64,000 nucleotides of DNA from Streptomyces justiciae (GTDB lineage: Bacteria > Actinomycetota > Actinomycetes > Streptomycetales > Streptomycetaceae): the NCBI RefSeq assembly GCF_015163075.1, contig NZ_JADDXU010000002.1, positions 744,001 through 808,000 on the forward strand. Reading direction: 5' to 3'. The notes beneath the pieces are model-generated. The model made no database searches. It was not told the DNA's origin and worked only from the letters and a program-made list of their open reading frames with translations. Shown here piece after piece: positions 8,867 through 17,201 of the stretch (position 1 is the stretch's first letter; every line of letters starts with the position of its first letter). The translations under genes were made by a program, and so were the position numbers.

Positions 8867-9787
8867 TCAGGCCTCCTGCGGCTGTGCGGTGAACTCGGTC
8901 TCGGTGGCGGTGAGGTCCAGATACGCCTGCTCCAACGTGGCCTCCTCAGCGGCCAGTTCGAGAAGGGGGACGCCGGCGGCGGAGGCGAGGCGTCCGATGT
9001 CGTCCACGCGTGCGTGCCGCACGCTCCAGTGCCCGTCCTCGTGTTCGGCGGCGTCGTGACCGTGCTCGGCGAGGACCGCCTTGAGGGCGGTGGGGTCCGT
9101 GGTGCGGACGCGTACGCTCGGCTGCACGCGCGCGTGGATGAACTCCCGCATCGGGGTGTCCGCGAGGAGCCGGCCGCGGCCCAGCACCACGAGGTGGTCG
9201 GCGAAAGACGCGGTCTCGTTCATCAGGTGGCTGGAGACCAGGACCGTGCGCCCCTCCCCCGCGAGCCGGCGCAGCAACTCCCGGATCCAGATGATGCCTT
9301 CGGGGTCGAGCCCGTTGGAGGGCTCGTCGAGCATCACCACCTCGGGGTCGCCGAGCAGGGCGGCCGCGATGCCGAGGCGCTGGCGCATGCCCAGGGAGTA
9401 CGTCTTCACCCGGCGCCGGGCCGCCGGAGCGAGGCCGGTCTCCTCCAGCAGTTCGTCCACGCGGCGGCCCGGGATGCGGTTGCTCGCGGCCAGCGTGCGC
9501 AGATGGTCGCGGCCGGTGCGCGAGCCGTGCGCGGCCTGCGCGTCGAGCAGGGCGCCCACGTGGCGCAGCGGCTCCTGGAGCGTGGGGTAGGCGCGGCCGC
9601 CGACCGTGGCGGTGCCGGACGTCGGCCGGTCGAGGCCGAGGACGAGCCGCAGGGTGGTGGACTTTCCGGCGCCGTTGGGGCCGAGGAATCCGGTGACACG
9701 GCCGGGGAGGACGGTGAAGGTGAGCTCGTCCACGGCTCGCCGGGTGCCGAACTCCTTGGTGAGGGCCTGGACTTCGATGCTGGTCAT
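8867..9787 (-). CDS. ABC transporter ATP-binding protein (DrrA/CcmA type)
   Basis: A 306-residue ATPase from the ATG at 9787. Walker A is GPNGAGKST (about residues 39-47), the signature is YSLGMRQRLGIA (about 132-143) and Walker B is VVMLDEPSNGLDP (about 152-164). The C-terminal ~90 residues are the extra domain common to actinobacterial drug exporters of the DrrA class. The upstream in-frame extension overlaps the histidine kinase gene on the other strand and is not coding. It energises the permease encoded immediately downstream. Confidence 0.92.
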   Translation of the reverse strand: MTSIEVQALTKEFGTRRAVDELTFTVLPGRVTGFLGPNGAGKSTTLRLVLGLDRPTSGTATVGGRAYPTLQEPLRHVGALLDAQAAHGSRTGRDHLRTLAASNRIPGRRVDELLEETGLAPAARRRVKTYSLGMRQRLGIAAALLGDPEVVMLDEPSNGLDPEGIIWIRELLRRLAGEGRTVLVSSHLMNETASFADHLVVLGRGRLLADTPMREFIHARVQPSVRVRTTDPTALKAVLAEHGHDAAEHEDGHWSVRHARVDDIGRLASAAGVPLLELAAEEATLEQAYLDLTATETEFTAQPQEA

Positions 9788-9819
9788 GGCAGCAGCCTCG
9801 CCGCCGGGGGCGGGTCGGG

Positions 9820-9863
9820 GCCTCCCCCGCGGGTGGAGATCGTCTCCCCCGTGCGGGGGAGGC
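9820..9863. promoter_or_regulatory. nested inverted repeat in the divergent ABC/two-component promoter region
   Basis: An 11-bp perfect inverted repeat, GCCTCCCCCGC (9820-9830) and GCGGGGGAGGC (9853-9863), encloses a second small palindrome, GGAGA-TCG-TCTCC (9835-9847). It occupies the 108 bp between the divergent starts at 9787 and 9896. This is the expected place for the operator of the LuxR-type response regulator encoded downstream. Function is inferred from position only. Confidence 0.5.
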
Positions 9864-9895
9864 TCGCTGTCAGTGGCGGCTGGCACGATGACGCA

Positions 9896-11065
9896 ATGGC
9901 CCGCTTGCTGCGCCCGTTCGGTCGGGCGGTGACGTACACACGATTGCTGCATCTGTACATCGCGATCGTGTGGCCGTCCATGTGGCTGTTCATCGAGGAG
10001 GCCTGGTGGACCTGGGTGGTGGCGGGTGTGGTGCTCGCCCCGGCCGGGCTGGTGCCGGCGATGCGGACCGTGGAGGGGTTGCAGGCAAGGCTGCTGCTGA
10101 CCGGTCACCGGCACGACAGCGAGAGCACCGAGATCGTCGTCGCACCCTCCGCGTCCTGGAGCGACCGGGGGCGGGTGGTCCTCTGGCTGGAGGCGCGGCT
10201 CCTGCTGGGCTGCGCGACCTCGATGTTCACCTTCCAACTCCTTCTGGCGACCGTGGACCTGACGCTGTCCCCGTTCGGCGCCGACGCCGACGAGGGCGTG
10301 CTGTTCCTGCTCGACGGCCACCATTGGTGGCACTTGCTGCTGGCGCCTGTGACGCTCGCGGTCCTGGCGGCGTCCGTGGTGGGCTCGGGGCACTTCATCA
10401 CCGCACTCGCCCGCCGTCTCCTCGGCCCTTCCCCGGCCGACCGGCTCGCCGCCATGGAGGAGCGCACCGAGCAACTCCTGGAGCGCACCCGCATCGCCCG
10501 TGAGCTGCACGACTCCATCGGCCACGCCCTCACCGTGGCCGTCGTCCAGGCAGGAGCGGCCCGGGCGGCCGACGATCCGGCGTTCACCGACCGGGCCCTG
10601 GACGCCATCGAGGAGACCGGCCGGGCCGCCCTGGAGGACCTGGAACGCGTCCTCGGCATCCTGCGCGAGTCCGAGCGGCCGGTCAGCAGCCGCCCGACGC
10701 TGGCGGACGCCGACCGGTTGCTGGAGTCCGCGCGGGCGTCGGGCGCGAAGGTCGAGGTCGACATGACCGGCCCCCTCGACACCGTCCCCGGGCCGGTCTC
10801 CCGCGAGGGGTACCGCATCCTCCAGGAGTCGCTGACCAATGTGCTGCGGCACGCGGGCGCCGTCCCCGTCCGGGTCCGGGTCACGGTGGCCGGCGGCGCG
10901 CTCGTGCTGGAGGTCCGCAATCCGCTCACCGCCGACATAGCCGGGCCCGGCAGAGGCAGCGGGCTGCGCGGGATACGCGAGCGCGCGGCACTGCTGGGCG
11001 GGCGGGCCCACACCGGGCCGGACCAGGGTGACTGGCAGGTGCATGTAGAGCTGCCGGCGCGCTGA
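9896..11065 (+). CDS. sensor histidine kinase (NarL/DesK type)
   Basis: A 389-residue kinase from the ATG at 9896. The N-terminal ~180 residues hold about four hydrophobic segments. A HisKA_3 dimerisation/phosphoacceptor domain follows with RIARELHDSIGHALT (His at about residue 205), then a HATPase domain with the N box ILQESLTNVLRHA and the glycine motif GSGLRGIRERAALLGG. It has no large extracytoplasmic loop, so it probably senses the membrane or a bound transporter, as kinases paired with ABC exporters do. The partner regulator starts 14 bp downstream. Confidence 0.92.
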   Translation: MARLLRPFGRAVTYTRLLHLYIAIVWPSMWLFIEEAWWTWVVAGVVLAPAGLVPAMRTVEGLQARLLLTGHRHDSESTEIVVAPSASWSDRGRVVLWLEARLLLGCATSMFTFQLLLATVDLTLSPFGADADEGVLFLLDGHHWWHLLLAPVTLAVLAASVVGSGHFITALARRLLGPSPADRLAAMEERTEQLLERTRIARELHDSIGHALTVAVVQAGAARAADDPAFTDRALDAIEETGRAALEDLERVLGILRESERPVSSRPTLADADRLLESARASGAKVEVDMTGPLDTVPGPVSREGYRILQESLTNVLRHAGAVPVRVRVTVAGGALVLEVRNPLTADIAGPGRGSGLRGIRERAALLGGRAHTGPDQGDWQVHVELPAR

Positions 11066-11079
11066 TCTACGCTGGCCGG

Positions 11080-11742
11080 ATGCCGGTCACCGTTCTCCTC
11101 GTCGACGACGAACCCCTCGTACGCGCGGGTCTGCGGGCCGTGTTGGAGGCGCAGCCCGACATCGAGGTGGTCGGGGAGGCGGCGGACGGGGCGGCGGTCA
11201 TTCCGCTGGTACGGCAGCTGCGGCCGGACGTGGTGGCCATGGACGTACGGATGCCGCTGCTGGACGGGATCGAGGCCACGCGCGCGGTGCTGCGGACGGT
11301 GGCCGAGCCACCGAAGATCCTCGTGGTGACCACGTTCGAGAACGACGAGTACGTGTACGAGGCGCTGCGGGCCGGGGCCGACGGGTTCCTGCTGAAGCGG
11401 GCGCGGCCGGCCGAGATCGTGCACGCGGTGCGGCTGGTCGCCGAGGGCGAGTCACTGCTGTTCCCGGCGTCGGTGCGGCGGCTCGCCGCGGAGTACGGGG
11501 AGGGCGACGGGAACCGCGCGGCCCGCGCGGTGATGGAACGGGCGCAGTTGACCGAGCGGGAGGCCGAGGTGCTGCGGCTGATGGCGCGGGGGCTGTCGAA
11601 CGCGGAGATCGCCGAGCGGCTGGTGGTGGGGACGGAGACGGTGAAGTCCCATGTGAGCGCCGTCCTGGCCAAGCTGGGGGCGCGGGATCGCACGCAGGCG
11701 GTGATCGCGGCGTACGAGTCGGGGTTCGTGGCGCCCGGCTGA
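11080..11742 (+). CDS. two-component response regulator, NarL/LuxR type
   Basis: A 220-residue regulator. The receiver domain (1 to about 120) has the acidic pocket DDE (about 8-10), the phosphorylated Asp in VVAMDVRMP (Asp55) and the conserved Lys in FLLKR. The C-terminal LuxR helix-turn-helix (about 155-210) reads LTEREAEVLRLMARGLSNAEIAERL. It follows its kinase by 14 bp and probably controls the divergent ABC exporter through the inverted repeat at 9820-9863. Confidence 0.93.
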   Translation: MPVTVLLVDDEPLVRAGLRAVLEAQPDIEVVGEAADGAAVIPLVRQLRPDVVAMDVRMPLLDGIEATRAVLRTVAEPPKILVVTTFENDEYVYEALRAGADGFLLKRARPAEIVHAVRLVAEGESLLFPASVRRLAAEYGEGDGNRAARAVMERAQLTEREAEVLRLMARGLSNAEIAERLVVGTETVKSHVSAVLAKLGARDRTQAVIAAYESGFVAPG

Positions 11743-11860
11743 CCGGAGCGACGAACGGCGCCCTCGGGGCAGCAAGCGATCTCTGCGTCCCCGCACTCGC
11801 CGGGGTCCGCCGTGCCGAGTACGATCCGGCCAACACGCGCACTAGCTGGGAGGACGGACG

Positions 11861-13018
11861 GTGGGGCGGCTGACCGGCGGGGATCCCTCGCTGCTGCGGA
11901 GGATCAACTCCGCGGTGGTGCTGCACGCGCTGCGCGCCACGGACTGCGCGACGCTCACCGAGATCACCCGCGTGACGGGCCTGTCCCGGCCGACGGTCGA
12001 AGGTGTGGTCGAGGGACTGATCGAGGCCGGGTACGTCGTCGAGAAGGCCGCGGACGAGAGCGTCGTACGGCGTCAGGGGCGGCCCGCGCGGCGGTTCCGG
12101 TTCCGGGCCGAGGCCGGTCATCTGCTGGGCCTCGACATCGGCTCGCACCGGGTGGCCGCGCTTCTGTCCGACCTCGACGGCCGGGTGCTCGGCGCGGTCG
12201 CGAAGGACGTGTCCGAGTCTGCCCCCGCCGACGAGCGGTTGGAGCGGCTGCGGACCGCGGTGGCGGAGCTGCTGCGCCGGGCCGGGGTGTCACGGGACTC
12301 GCTGCGGGCCGTGGGGGTGGCCTCGCCGGGGATCGTGGAGGCGGACGGCACGGTGCGGCTGTGTGCCGCGCTGCCCGAGTGGACGGGGCTGCGGCTCGGC
12401 GAGCGGCTGAGCCGGTCCTTCAAGTGCCCGGTGCTGGTGGAGAACGACGCCAACGCCGCGGCGGTCGCCGAGCACTGGAAGGGTGCGGCCACCGAGTCGG
12501 ACGACGTGGTGTTCGTGCTGGCCGGGTTGAGTCCGGGGGCCGGGTCGCTGATCGGGGGGCGGCTGCACCGGGGGTTCGGCGGGGCGGCGGGTGAGATCGG
12601 CGCGCTGCATCTGCTGGGCCGTGAGGTGACGCCGGAGACGCTGCTGTCCACCACGGACGAGCCGTTGCACCCGCTCGACGAGCAGGCGGTCGCCGAGGTC
12701 TTCGCGCAGGCCCGCGAGGGCGATCAGCGGGCCCGCGCGGCCGTCGAACGCTTCATCCAGCGACTCGTCCACGACGTGGCCGCGCTCGCCCTCGCCCTCG
12801 ACCCGGAGCTGGTGGTGATCGGCGGCTGGGCGGCCGGTCTGGACGGCGTACTGGAGCCGCTGCGACGGGAGTTGGCGCGCTACTGTCTCCGGCCGCCGAA
12901 GGTCACCCTGTCGCTCCTCGGCGAGGCGGCGGTGGCGACGGGCGCGCTGCGGCTGGCCCTGGACCACGTGGAGGAGCAGCTCTTCGCGGTGGAGGGCACG
13001 GTGACGGCGCGGCGGTGA
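11861..13018 (+). CDS. ROK family transcriptional regulator
   Basis: A 385-residue protein from a GTG with a good AGGA ribosome-binding site. An N-terminal winged helix-turn-helix (about 10-75, LTEITRVTGLSRPTVEGVVEGL) is fused to a ROK/actin-like ATPase fold (about 85-375). That fold has LLGLDIGSH (phosphate 1), VLVENDANAAAV (catalytic-type Asp) and GGAAGEIGALHLLG. The CxCGxxGCxE zinc motif of ROK sugar kinases is missing, which points to a sugar-responsive regulator rather than a kinase. No sugar operon adjoins it, so the regulon is probably elsewhere. Confidence 0.9.
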   Translation: MGRLTGGDPSLLRRINSAVVLHALRATDCATLTEITRVTGLSRPTVEGVVEGLIEAGYVVEKAADESVVRRQGRPARRFRFRAEAGHLLGLDIGSHRVAALLSDLDGRVLGAVAKDVSESAPADERLERLRTAVAELLRRAGVSRDSLRAVGVASPGIVEADGTVRLCAALPEWTGLRLGERLSRSFKCPVLVENDANAAAVAEHWKGAATESDDVVFVLAGLSPGAGSLIGGRLHRGFGGAAGEIGALHLLGREVTPETLLSTTDEPLHPLDEQAVAEVFAQAREGDQRARAAVERFIQRLVHDVAALALALDPELVVIGGWAAGLDGVLEPLRRELARYCLRPPKVTLSLLGEAAVATGALRLALDHVEEQLFAVEGTVTARR

Positions 13019-13074
13019 GCGCTGCACGGGCAGTGCCGGACAGATCGTGGTCCGGCTGTGCGCCCGTAACGTGG

Positions 13075-13199
13075 CCGCTGATCGCGCGGCTGGGCGCTGT
13101 GGCTCGGCCGCTGATCGCGCGGCTGGGCACTGTAGCTCGGCCGCTGGTCGCGCGGCTGGGCACTGCGGCTCGGCCGCTGGTCGCGCGGCTGGGCACTGG
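13075..13199. repeat. 33-bp tandem repeat, about 3.8 copies, downstream of the ROK gene
   Basis: A 33-bp unit beginning CCGCTG(A/G)TCGCGCGGCTGG repeats head-to-tail at 13075, 13108, 13141 and 13174, with a few substitutions and no spacers. It makes up most of the 351-bp gene-free stretch 13019-13369 between the ROK and GntR genes. The rest of that stretch holds the GntR terminator and nothing else recognised. Periods divisible by three let long open frames run through it, but none looks like a real gene. Confidence 0.85.
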
Positions 13200-13318
13200 A
13201 CGCATCGGGGGCGACGGGCTTGGCGGCAAGTACCCGGCGAGCTGCCGTCGGCGTGCCCCGGCCGCACGTGGACGCGGCCCCGCGCCCCTTCCAGGCGCGT
13301 CGGGGAGCCACCCGGATC

Positions 13319-13352
13319 GACCCGCGCCCGGGACGTCGTCCAGGCGCGGGTC
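13319..13352 (-). terminator. hairpin terminator downstream of the GntR gene
   Basis: Perfect 10-bp arms, GACCCGCGCC (13319-13328) and GGCGCGGGTC (13343-13352), flank a 14-nt loop, 17 bp beyond the stop codon of the leftward GntR gene. There is no U-tract, as is usual in Streptomyces. Confidence 0.6.
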
Positions 13353-13369
13353 GTGGCGTGCTGCGGTGT

Positions 13370-14131
13370 TCAGGACGCCTGGCGTTCCGGATGCTGGTGG
13401 ATCTCCACGCCGCCGGAGTCGCCGAAGGTCAGCCGGCAGGTGTCGGCGCGGTACGTGGCGACGGAGAGCGCCGCGGTGCGGCCCCCGGCGAAGAAGCGGG
13501 TGGTGACGACGAGGACGGGGGCGCCCGGCAGCCGGTCCAGCTGCTTGGCGTCGTCCGCGCGGGCCGAGCCGAGCTCGACCGCGCTGTCCTGCCCCTCCAG
13601 CTCCAGCCGCTGCAACTCACGCAGCACGGCACGCGCGCGTGCCGTCCCGGAGGGGGCGTCGATGGCCGACAGGTCGGGCACCGACGACTGCGGGACGTAG
13701 AGCAGTTCCGCGGCGACGGGCTGGCCGTGGGTCATCCGGGAGCGGCGCACGATGTGCACGGTGTCCTCGGGGCCGGTCTCCAGCGCGACGGCGACGGCGG
13801 CCGGCGGGAGCTCCAGCGCGCTGTCGGCGAGCTGCCAGGCGTCGGTGGCCGTGCCCGGCCAGGCGTGCTGCTCGGTGCCGACCGCGACCCCCACGCGCGG
13901 CGGCGCGACCGTCGTACCGACTCCGCGACGGCGCTGGAGGCGGCCTTCCAGTTCGAGCTGTTCGAGGGCCTGGCGGAGCGTGGCGCGGGCGACGCCGAAG
14001 CGGGCGGCGAGGTCTCGCTCGTTGGGCAGGATCTCGCCCACGGAGAACTCGGAGTCCAAGGCCTCACTGAGCACCGTCTTGAGATGCCAGTACTTCGGTT
14101 CCGGCACCGATTCCAGTTGCGTGGTCCCCAC
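13370..14131 (-). CDS. GntR/HutC-type transcriptional regulator (DasR-like, UTRA domain)
   Basis: A 253-residue regulator with an N-terminal GntR winged helix (about 12-78, LPNERDLAARFGVARATLRQALEQLELEGRL written in pieces across the recognition helix) and a C-terminal UTRA ligand-binding domain (about 95-250). DasR-type members of this HutC subfamily bind aminosugar phosphates. The gene stands alone between a ROK regulator and a sigma factor. A palindrome with the TGGTC-N2-GACCA core of DasR sites lies 98 bp upstream (14229-14242), which suggests autoregulation or control by DasR. Confidence 0.87.
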   Translation of the reverse strand: MGTTQLESVPEPKYWHLKTVLSEALDSEFSVGEILPNERDLAARFGVARATLRQALEQLELEGRLQRRRGVGTTVAPPRVGVAVGTEQHAWPGTATDAWQLADSALELPPAAVAVALETGPEDTVHIVRRSRMTHGQPVAAELLYVPQSSVPDLSAIDAPSGTARARAVLRELQRLELEGQDSAVELGSARADDAKQLDRLPGAPVLVVTTRFFAGGRTAALSVATYRADTCRLTFGDSGGVEIHQHPERQAS

Positions 14132-14228
14132 CCTGTCCTCCGCAATCGCCGTGGTCCGGCGGCGTTTTAGCGCCCTTGTTTATTAAAGGTTGTTGCACTT
14201 CTCTGCGACCATAGGGCGGCCCCCACCC

Positions 14229-14242
14229 TTGGTCAAGACCAA
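14229..14242. promoter_or_regulatory. dre-like GntR/DasR operator
   Basis: TTGGTCAAGACCAA is a near-perfect palindrome. Its TGGTC-N2-GACCA core is the one in the DasR-responsive element of streptomycetes. It sits upstream of the leftward GntR gene, in the intergenic stretch between the sigJ terminator and the GntR start, so it most likely controls that gene. Confidence 0.55.
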
Positions 14243-14330
14243 TCCTCGATCCCTCGCGGCACTCACAGGGACGGCGCCGCGGAGCGTTCACGAAGCGTTC
14301 GTACCGGGCGGTGTTCGTGACATGACGGCA

Positions 14331-14358
14331 AAGCCCCCGTCGTAGGGGACGGGGGCTT
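14331..14358 (-). terminator. strong hairpin terminator of the ECF41 sigma gene
   Basis: Perfect 11-bp arms, AAGCCCCCGTC (14331-14341) and GACGGGGGCTT (14348-14358), close a 6-nt loop, 15 bp past the stop of the leftward sigma gene. It separates sigJ transcription from the GntR gene promoter. Confidence 0.8.
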
Positions 14359-14373
14359 CGAGCGCGGGCGCCG

Positions 14374-15255
14374 CTAGGCAGAAAGCGATTGCAGCTTGTC
14401 GGGGTTGCGCACGATGTAGACGGACTGGATGCGGCCGTCGGCGATGTCCACCTGGAAGACCGAGTCGGGCTTGCCACCGGACAGGACCAGCACCGCGGGG
14501 CCGCCGTTCACCTCGACGAAGCGCCAGGTCATGTCCTCGACACCCTTGCGGGCGGCACCGACGACGAAACGGCCCACGTGATCCGCCGTCTCGAGGACCC
14601 GCAGCGGTGCCCTCGACTTGCCGCCGCTGTCGCCGACGAGGCGGACGTCCGGCGCCAGCATCGACATGAGCCCCTCCAGGTCGCCCTCCGCGGCGGCGGC
14701 GAGGAAGCGTTCGGTGAGGTCCCGGCGCTGCACGGGGTCGACCTCGTAGCGGGGCCGGCGTTCCTCGACGTGCTTGCGGGCCCGTCCGGCGAGCTGGCGT
14801 ACCGCGGGCTCCTCGCGCTCCAGCATGGCGGCGATGTCCGCGTACGGGTACGCGAAGGCCTCCCGGAGCACGAACACCGCGCGTTCCAGGGGCGAGAGCG
14901 ACTCCAGGACGACGAGGACGGCGAGTGAGACGGAGTCGGCGAGCACGGCCTGCTCCGCGGTGTCCGGGACGACGTCCCCGAAGTCGGTGACGTACGGCTC
15001 CGGCAGCCACGGGCCGACGTAGGCCTCGTGGCGCGCCTTGATCTGGCGGAGCCGGTCGATGGCGAGGCGGGTCGTGATCCGCACGAGGTAGCCGCGCGGC
15101 TCGCGCACGTCGTCCCGGTCGGCTCCCGACCAGCGCAACCAGGCTTCCTGGACGACGTCTTCCGCGTCGGCCACCCGCCCCAGCATGCGGTAGGCCACTC
15201 CCAGCAGGACGGGGCGGTGCTCTTCGAATACGTCGGTCACGGTGTCGGTACTCAC
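14374..15255 (-). CDS. sigJ: ECF41-group RNA polymerase sigma factor (SigJ-like)
   Basis: A 293-residue ECF sigma factor. Sigma region 2 (about 10-75, MLGRVADAEDVVQEAWLRW) and region 4 (about 115-165, LSPLERAVFVLREAFAYPY) are followed by a C-terminal SnoaL-like domain (about 175-290). It has both ECF41 hallmarks: WLPEP in the linker (about 84-88) and NPDKL near the C-terminus (about 284-288). In this group the SnoaL extension acts as a built-in regulator instead of an anti-sigma factor. ECF41 genes usually adjoin a COE-type gene (carboxymuconolactone decarboxylase, oxidoreductase or epimerase); here an alpha/beta hydrolase is divergent instead, starting 142 bp away. Confidence 0.93.
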   Translation of the reverse strand: MSTDTVTDVFEEHRPVLLGVAYRMLGRVADAEDVVQEAWLRWSGADRDDVREPRGYLVRITTRLAIDRLRQIKARHEAYVGPWLPEPYVTDFGDVVPDTAEQAVLADSVSLAVLVVLESLSPLERAVFVLREAFAYPYADIAAMLEREEPAVRQLAGRARKHVEERRPRYEVDPVQRRDLTERFLAAAAEGDLEGLMSMLAPDVRLVGDSGGKSRAPLRVLETADHVGRFVVGAARKGVEDMTWRFVEVNGGPAVLVLSGGKPDSVFQVDIADGRIQSVYIVRNPDKLQSLSA

Positions 15256-15396
15256 GACTCCATCCCATCCGACGCACCCCGTGCTGTCCAGGCGGAATCA
15301 GGGGTCCGACCCACAAGGGCTACCCGCCGGTAGTAATTGCTGACAAGCTGTCTACGCAGCGTCCGTCAGCGAGCCCCAGACGAGGAGCACACCCCC

Positions 15397-16227
15397 ATGG
15401 CCGCCACCGTCTCGTTCAAGGTCCCTTCCCCGCACGGCCCGCGGTCGGTGACCGTCGACTACGCGCGCGTGGGCAGCGGTGAGCCGCTGCTCCTGCTGCA
15501 CGGCATCGGTCACCACCGGCAGGCCTGGGACCCGGTCGTGGACATCCTGGCCACCGAACGCGACGTGATCGCCGTGGACCTGCCCGGCTTCGGTGCCTCC
15601 CCGGGGCTGCCCGACGGACTCTCGTACGACCTGGCCAGCACGACCGCCGTGTTCGGCGCGCTCTGCGAGGAGCTGGAGCTGGACCGGCCGCATGTGGCGG
15701 GCAACTCGCTCGGCGGTCTGCTCGCCCTGGAACTCGGCCGGGAGAAGCTCGTACGGTCCGTCACCGCGCTGTCTCCCGCGGGCTTCTGGTCGGAGGCCGA
15801 GCGGCGCTACGCCTTCTCCGTGCTGCTCGCGATGCGGGGCATCGCCCAGCGGATGCCGCTGCCCCTGGTCGAGCGGCTGTCGCGGTCGGCGGCCGGCCGG
15901 ACCGCGCTGACGAGCACCATCTACGCCCGCCCGGGCCGCCGTTCACCCGAGGCCGTCGTCGCCGAGACGCTCGCGCTGGTGAACGCCACGGGCTTCGCCG
16001 ACACCCTCCGCGCGGGCGGTTCGGTGCGGTTCACGGACGACATCCCCGGCATCCCCGTCACCGTGGCCTGGGGCAGCAAGGACCGGCTCCTGCTGCGTCG
16101 CCAGGGAGTCCGCGCCAAGCAGATCATCCCCAAGGCCCGCCTCGTGCGGCTGCCCGGCTGCGGCCACTGCCCGATGAACGACGACCCGGCGCTCGTCGCG
16201 CGCGTGATCCTGGACGGCAGCCGCTGA
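15397..16227 (+). CDS. alpha/beta hydrolase
   Basis: A 276-residue alpha/beta-hydrolase from the ATG at 15397, with GAGGAG upstream. The oxyanion motif is LLLLHGIGHH (about 29-38), the nucleophile elbow is VAGNSLGG (Ser about 106), and the catalytic His is in PGCGHCPMND near residue 257. A cap region of about 60 residues lies between strands 6 and 7. Esterase, lactonase or ring-cleavage C-C hydrolase activity are all possible. It is divergent from sigJ and may be its target. Confidence 0.9.
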   Translation: MAATVSFKVPSPHGPRSVTVDYARVGSGEPLLLLHGIGHHRQAWDPVVDILATERDVIAVDLPGFGASPGLPDGLSYDLASTTAVFGALCEELELDRPHVAGNSLGGLLALELGREKLVRSVTALSPAGFWSEAERRYAFSVLLAMRGIAQRMPLPLVERLSRSAAGRTALTSTIYARPGRRSPEAVVAETLALVNATGFADTLRAGGSVRFTDDIPGIPVTVAWGSKDRLLLRRQGVRAKQIIPKARLVRLPGCGHCPMNDDPALVARVILDGSR

Positions 16228-17109
16228 CGTCGTCCTGTTCCTGATGAACGCCCCTGATCCCAGGGCGACTCCGGCGCCGACGAGGCCGCTGCCGACTGCC
16301 TGGGCGGCGCCGTAGGCGCCCGTGCCGACGAGCGGGGCGGTGCAGGCCGCGGCGACCGGGATGAGGCCGGAGAACAGCGTGGCGCGCTCCGCGCCGATCC
16401 GCTGCATGCCCATGTACCAGTACACGAAGCCGACGACCGTGACGACCGCCGCCTGCCACAGCAGCGCGGCGGCCTCGGTGCCGTCGGGCCTGCGCAGCCA
16501 TGCCGTGCCGTCCATGGCCAACCCCGCCGCCAGGGACTCGGCCGCGGCGACGCCGCACACCGTGGCGGACAGCAGCCGCGGGCCCAAGGGACGCAGCACG
16601 GGCACGGCGAGGACCGCGAAGCCGACCTCACCGGCCAGGGCGCAGACGGAGTAGGCGATCCCGGCCGCGTCCGTGCGCCCCCAGCCCTGGACCGTGAAGG
16701 CCCCGACGGCCACGAGCAACGCCCCGTACAGGACGACGCGTTGCGGCCGACGCCCGTCGAGCGCCGGGACGACGACGGCGACCACGACCGGCGCGCAGCC
16801 CACGAAGACGCCCGGGACGGCCGGTTCCGCGGTCCGTTCGGCGGCGATGACGGCCATGTTGAACGCGACCATGCCGACGGCCGAGAGGAGTGCCAGGCGG
16901 CCCCATGAGCGCGGTCCCAGCGCCCGCAGCCGGGCGGGGGCGCCCCGCCCGGCGAGGGGCAGGAGCAGCAGGCAGGCCAGGCCGTAGCGGAGGAACTGGC
17001 CGCCCGCGTACGGGTAGTCGCCGAGCTTGCTGTTGGCCGTGAAGGACGCGCCGACGAGGACGCACGCGAACCCGGCGAGCAGCGCTCCGCGGGTGGTGGT
17101 GGCGTTCAT
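15943..17109 (-). CDS. EamA/DMT-family transporter with anomalous antisense C-terminal extension
   Basis: A ten-helix drug/metabolite transporter from the ATG at 17109. The recognisable EamA repeat pair occupies about residues 1-294, ending VALGSGAFIRNR, and the usual family length is about 290-310. No stop occurs there; the frame stays open to 15943 and overlaps the last ~285 bp of the convergent hydrolase gene, adding ~95 low-complexity residues that are simply its antisense. Either the stop was lost or a frameshift near 16220 (real, or a sequencing error) hides it. It is divergent from a MocR regulator, a common EamA-MocR pairing. Confidence 0.8.
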   Translation of the reverse strand: MNATTTRGALLAGFACVLVGASFTANSKLGDYPYAGGQFLRYGLACLLLLPLAGRGAPARLRALGPRSWGRLALLSAVGMVAFNMAVIAAERTAEPAVPGVFVGCAPVVVAVVVPALDGRRPQRVVLYGALLVAVGAFTVQGWGRTDAAGIAYSVCALAGEVGFAVLAVPVLRPLGPRLLSATVCGVAAAESLAAGLAMDGTAWLRRPDGTEAAALLWQAAVVTVVGFVYWYMGMQRIGAERATLFSGLIPVAAACTAPLVGTGAYGAAQAVGSGLVGAGVALGSGAFIRNRTTSAAAVQDHARDERRVVVHRAVAAAGQPHEAGLGDDLLGADSLATQQEPVLAAPGHGDGDAGDVVREPHRTARAEGVGEARGVHQRERLGDDGLG

Positions 17110-17145
17110 GGGAGCGACGCTAGGCAGCGGGGCGGTCCGGTTTAA

Positions 17146-17178
17146 GGTCCATTTGTGGGACGTGATCGGGGACCAATC
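17146..17178. promoter_or_regulatory. probable MocR operator boxes between DMT and MocR genes
   Basis: The 92-bp divergent intergenic region holds GGTCCATTT (17146-17154) and GGACCAATC (17170-17178). These are inverted GGTCC/GGACC boxes about two helical turns apart. MocR/PdxR-type regulators typically bind paired boxes of this kind in such divergent promoters, so these are the likely sites of the adjacent regulator. Confidence 0.4.
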
Positions 17179-17201
17179 GGGACGGGTGCGGGGAGCGTGG
17201 C

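Noticed and set aside
13075..13199. CRISPR array
   Set aside because: Repeats are directly adjacent with no unique spacers, and no cas genes are present.
13047..13700. 217-codon frame through the 33-bp repeats
   Set aside because: It exists only because the repeat period is a multiple of three; composition is Ala/Gly/Arg and it overlaps the GntR gene antisense.
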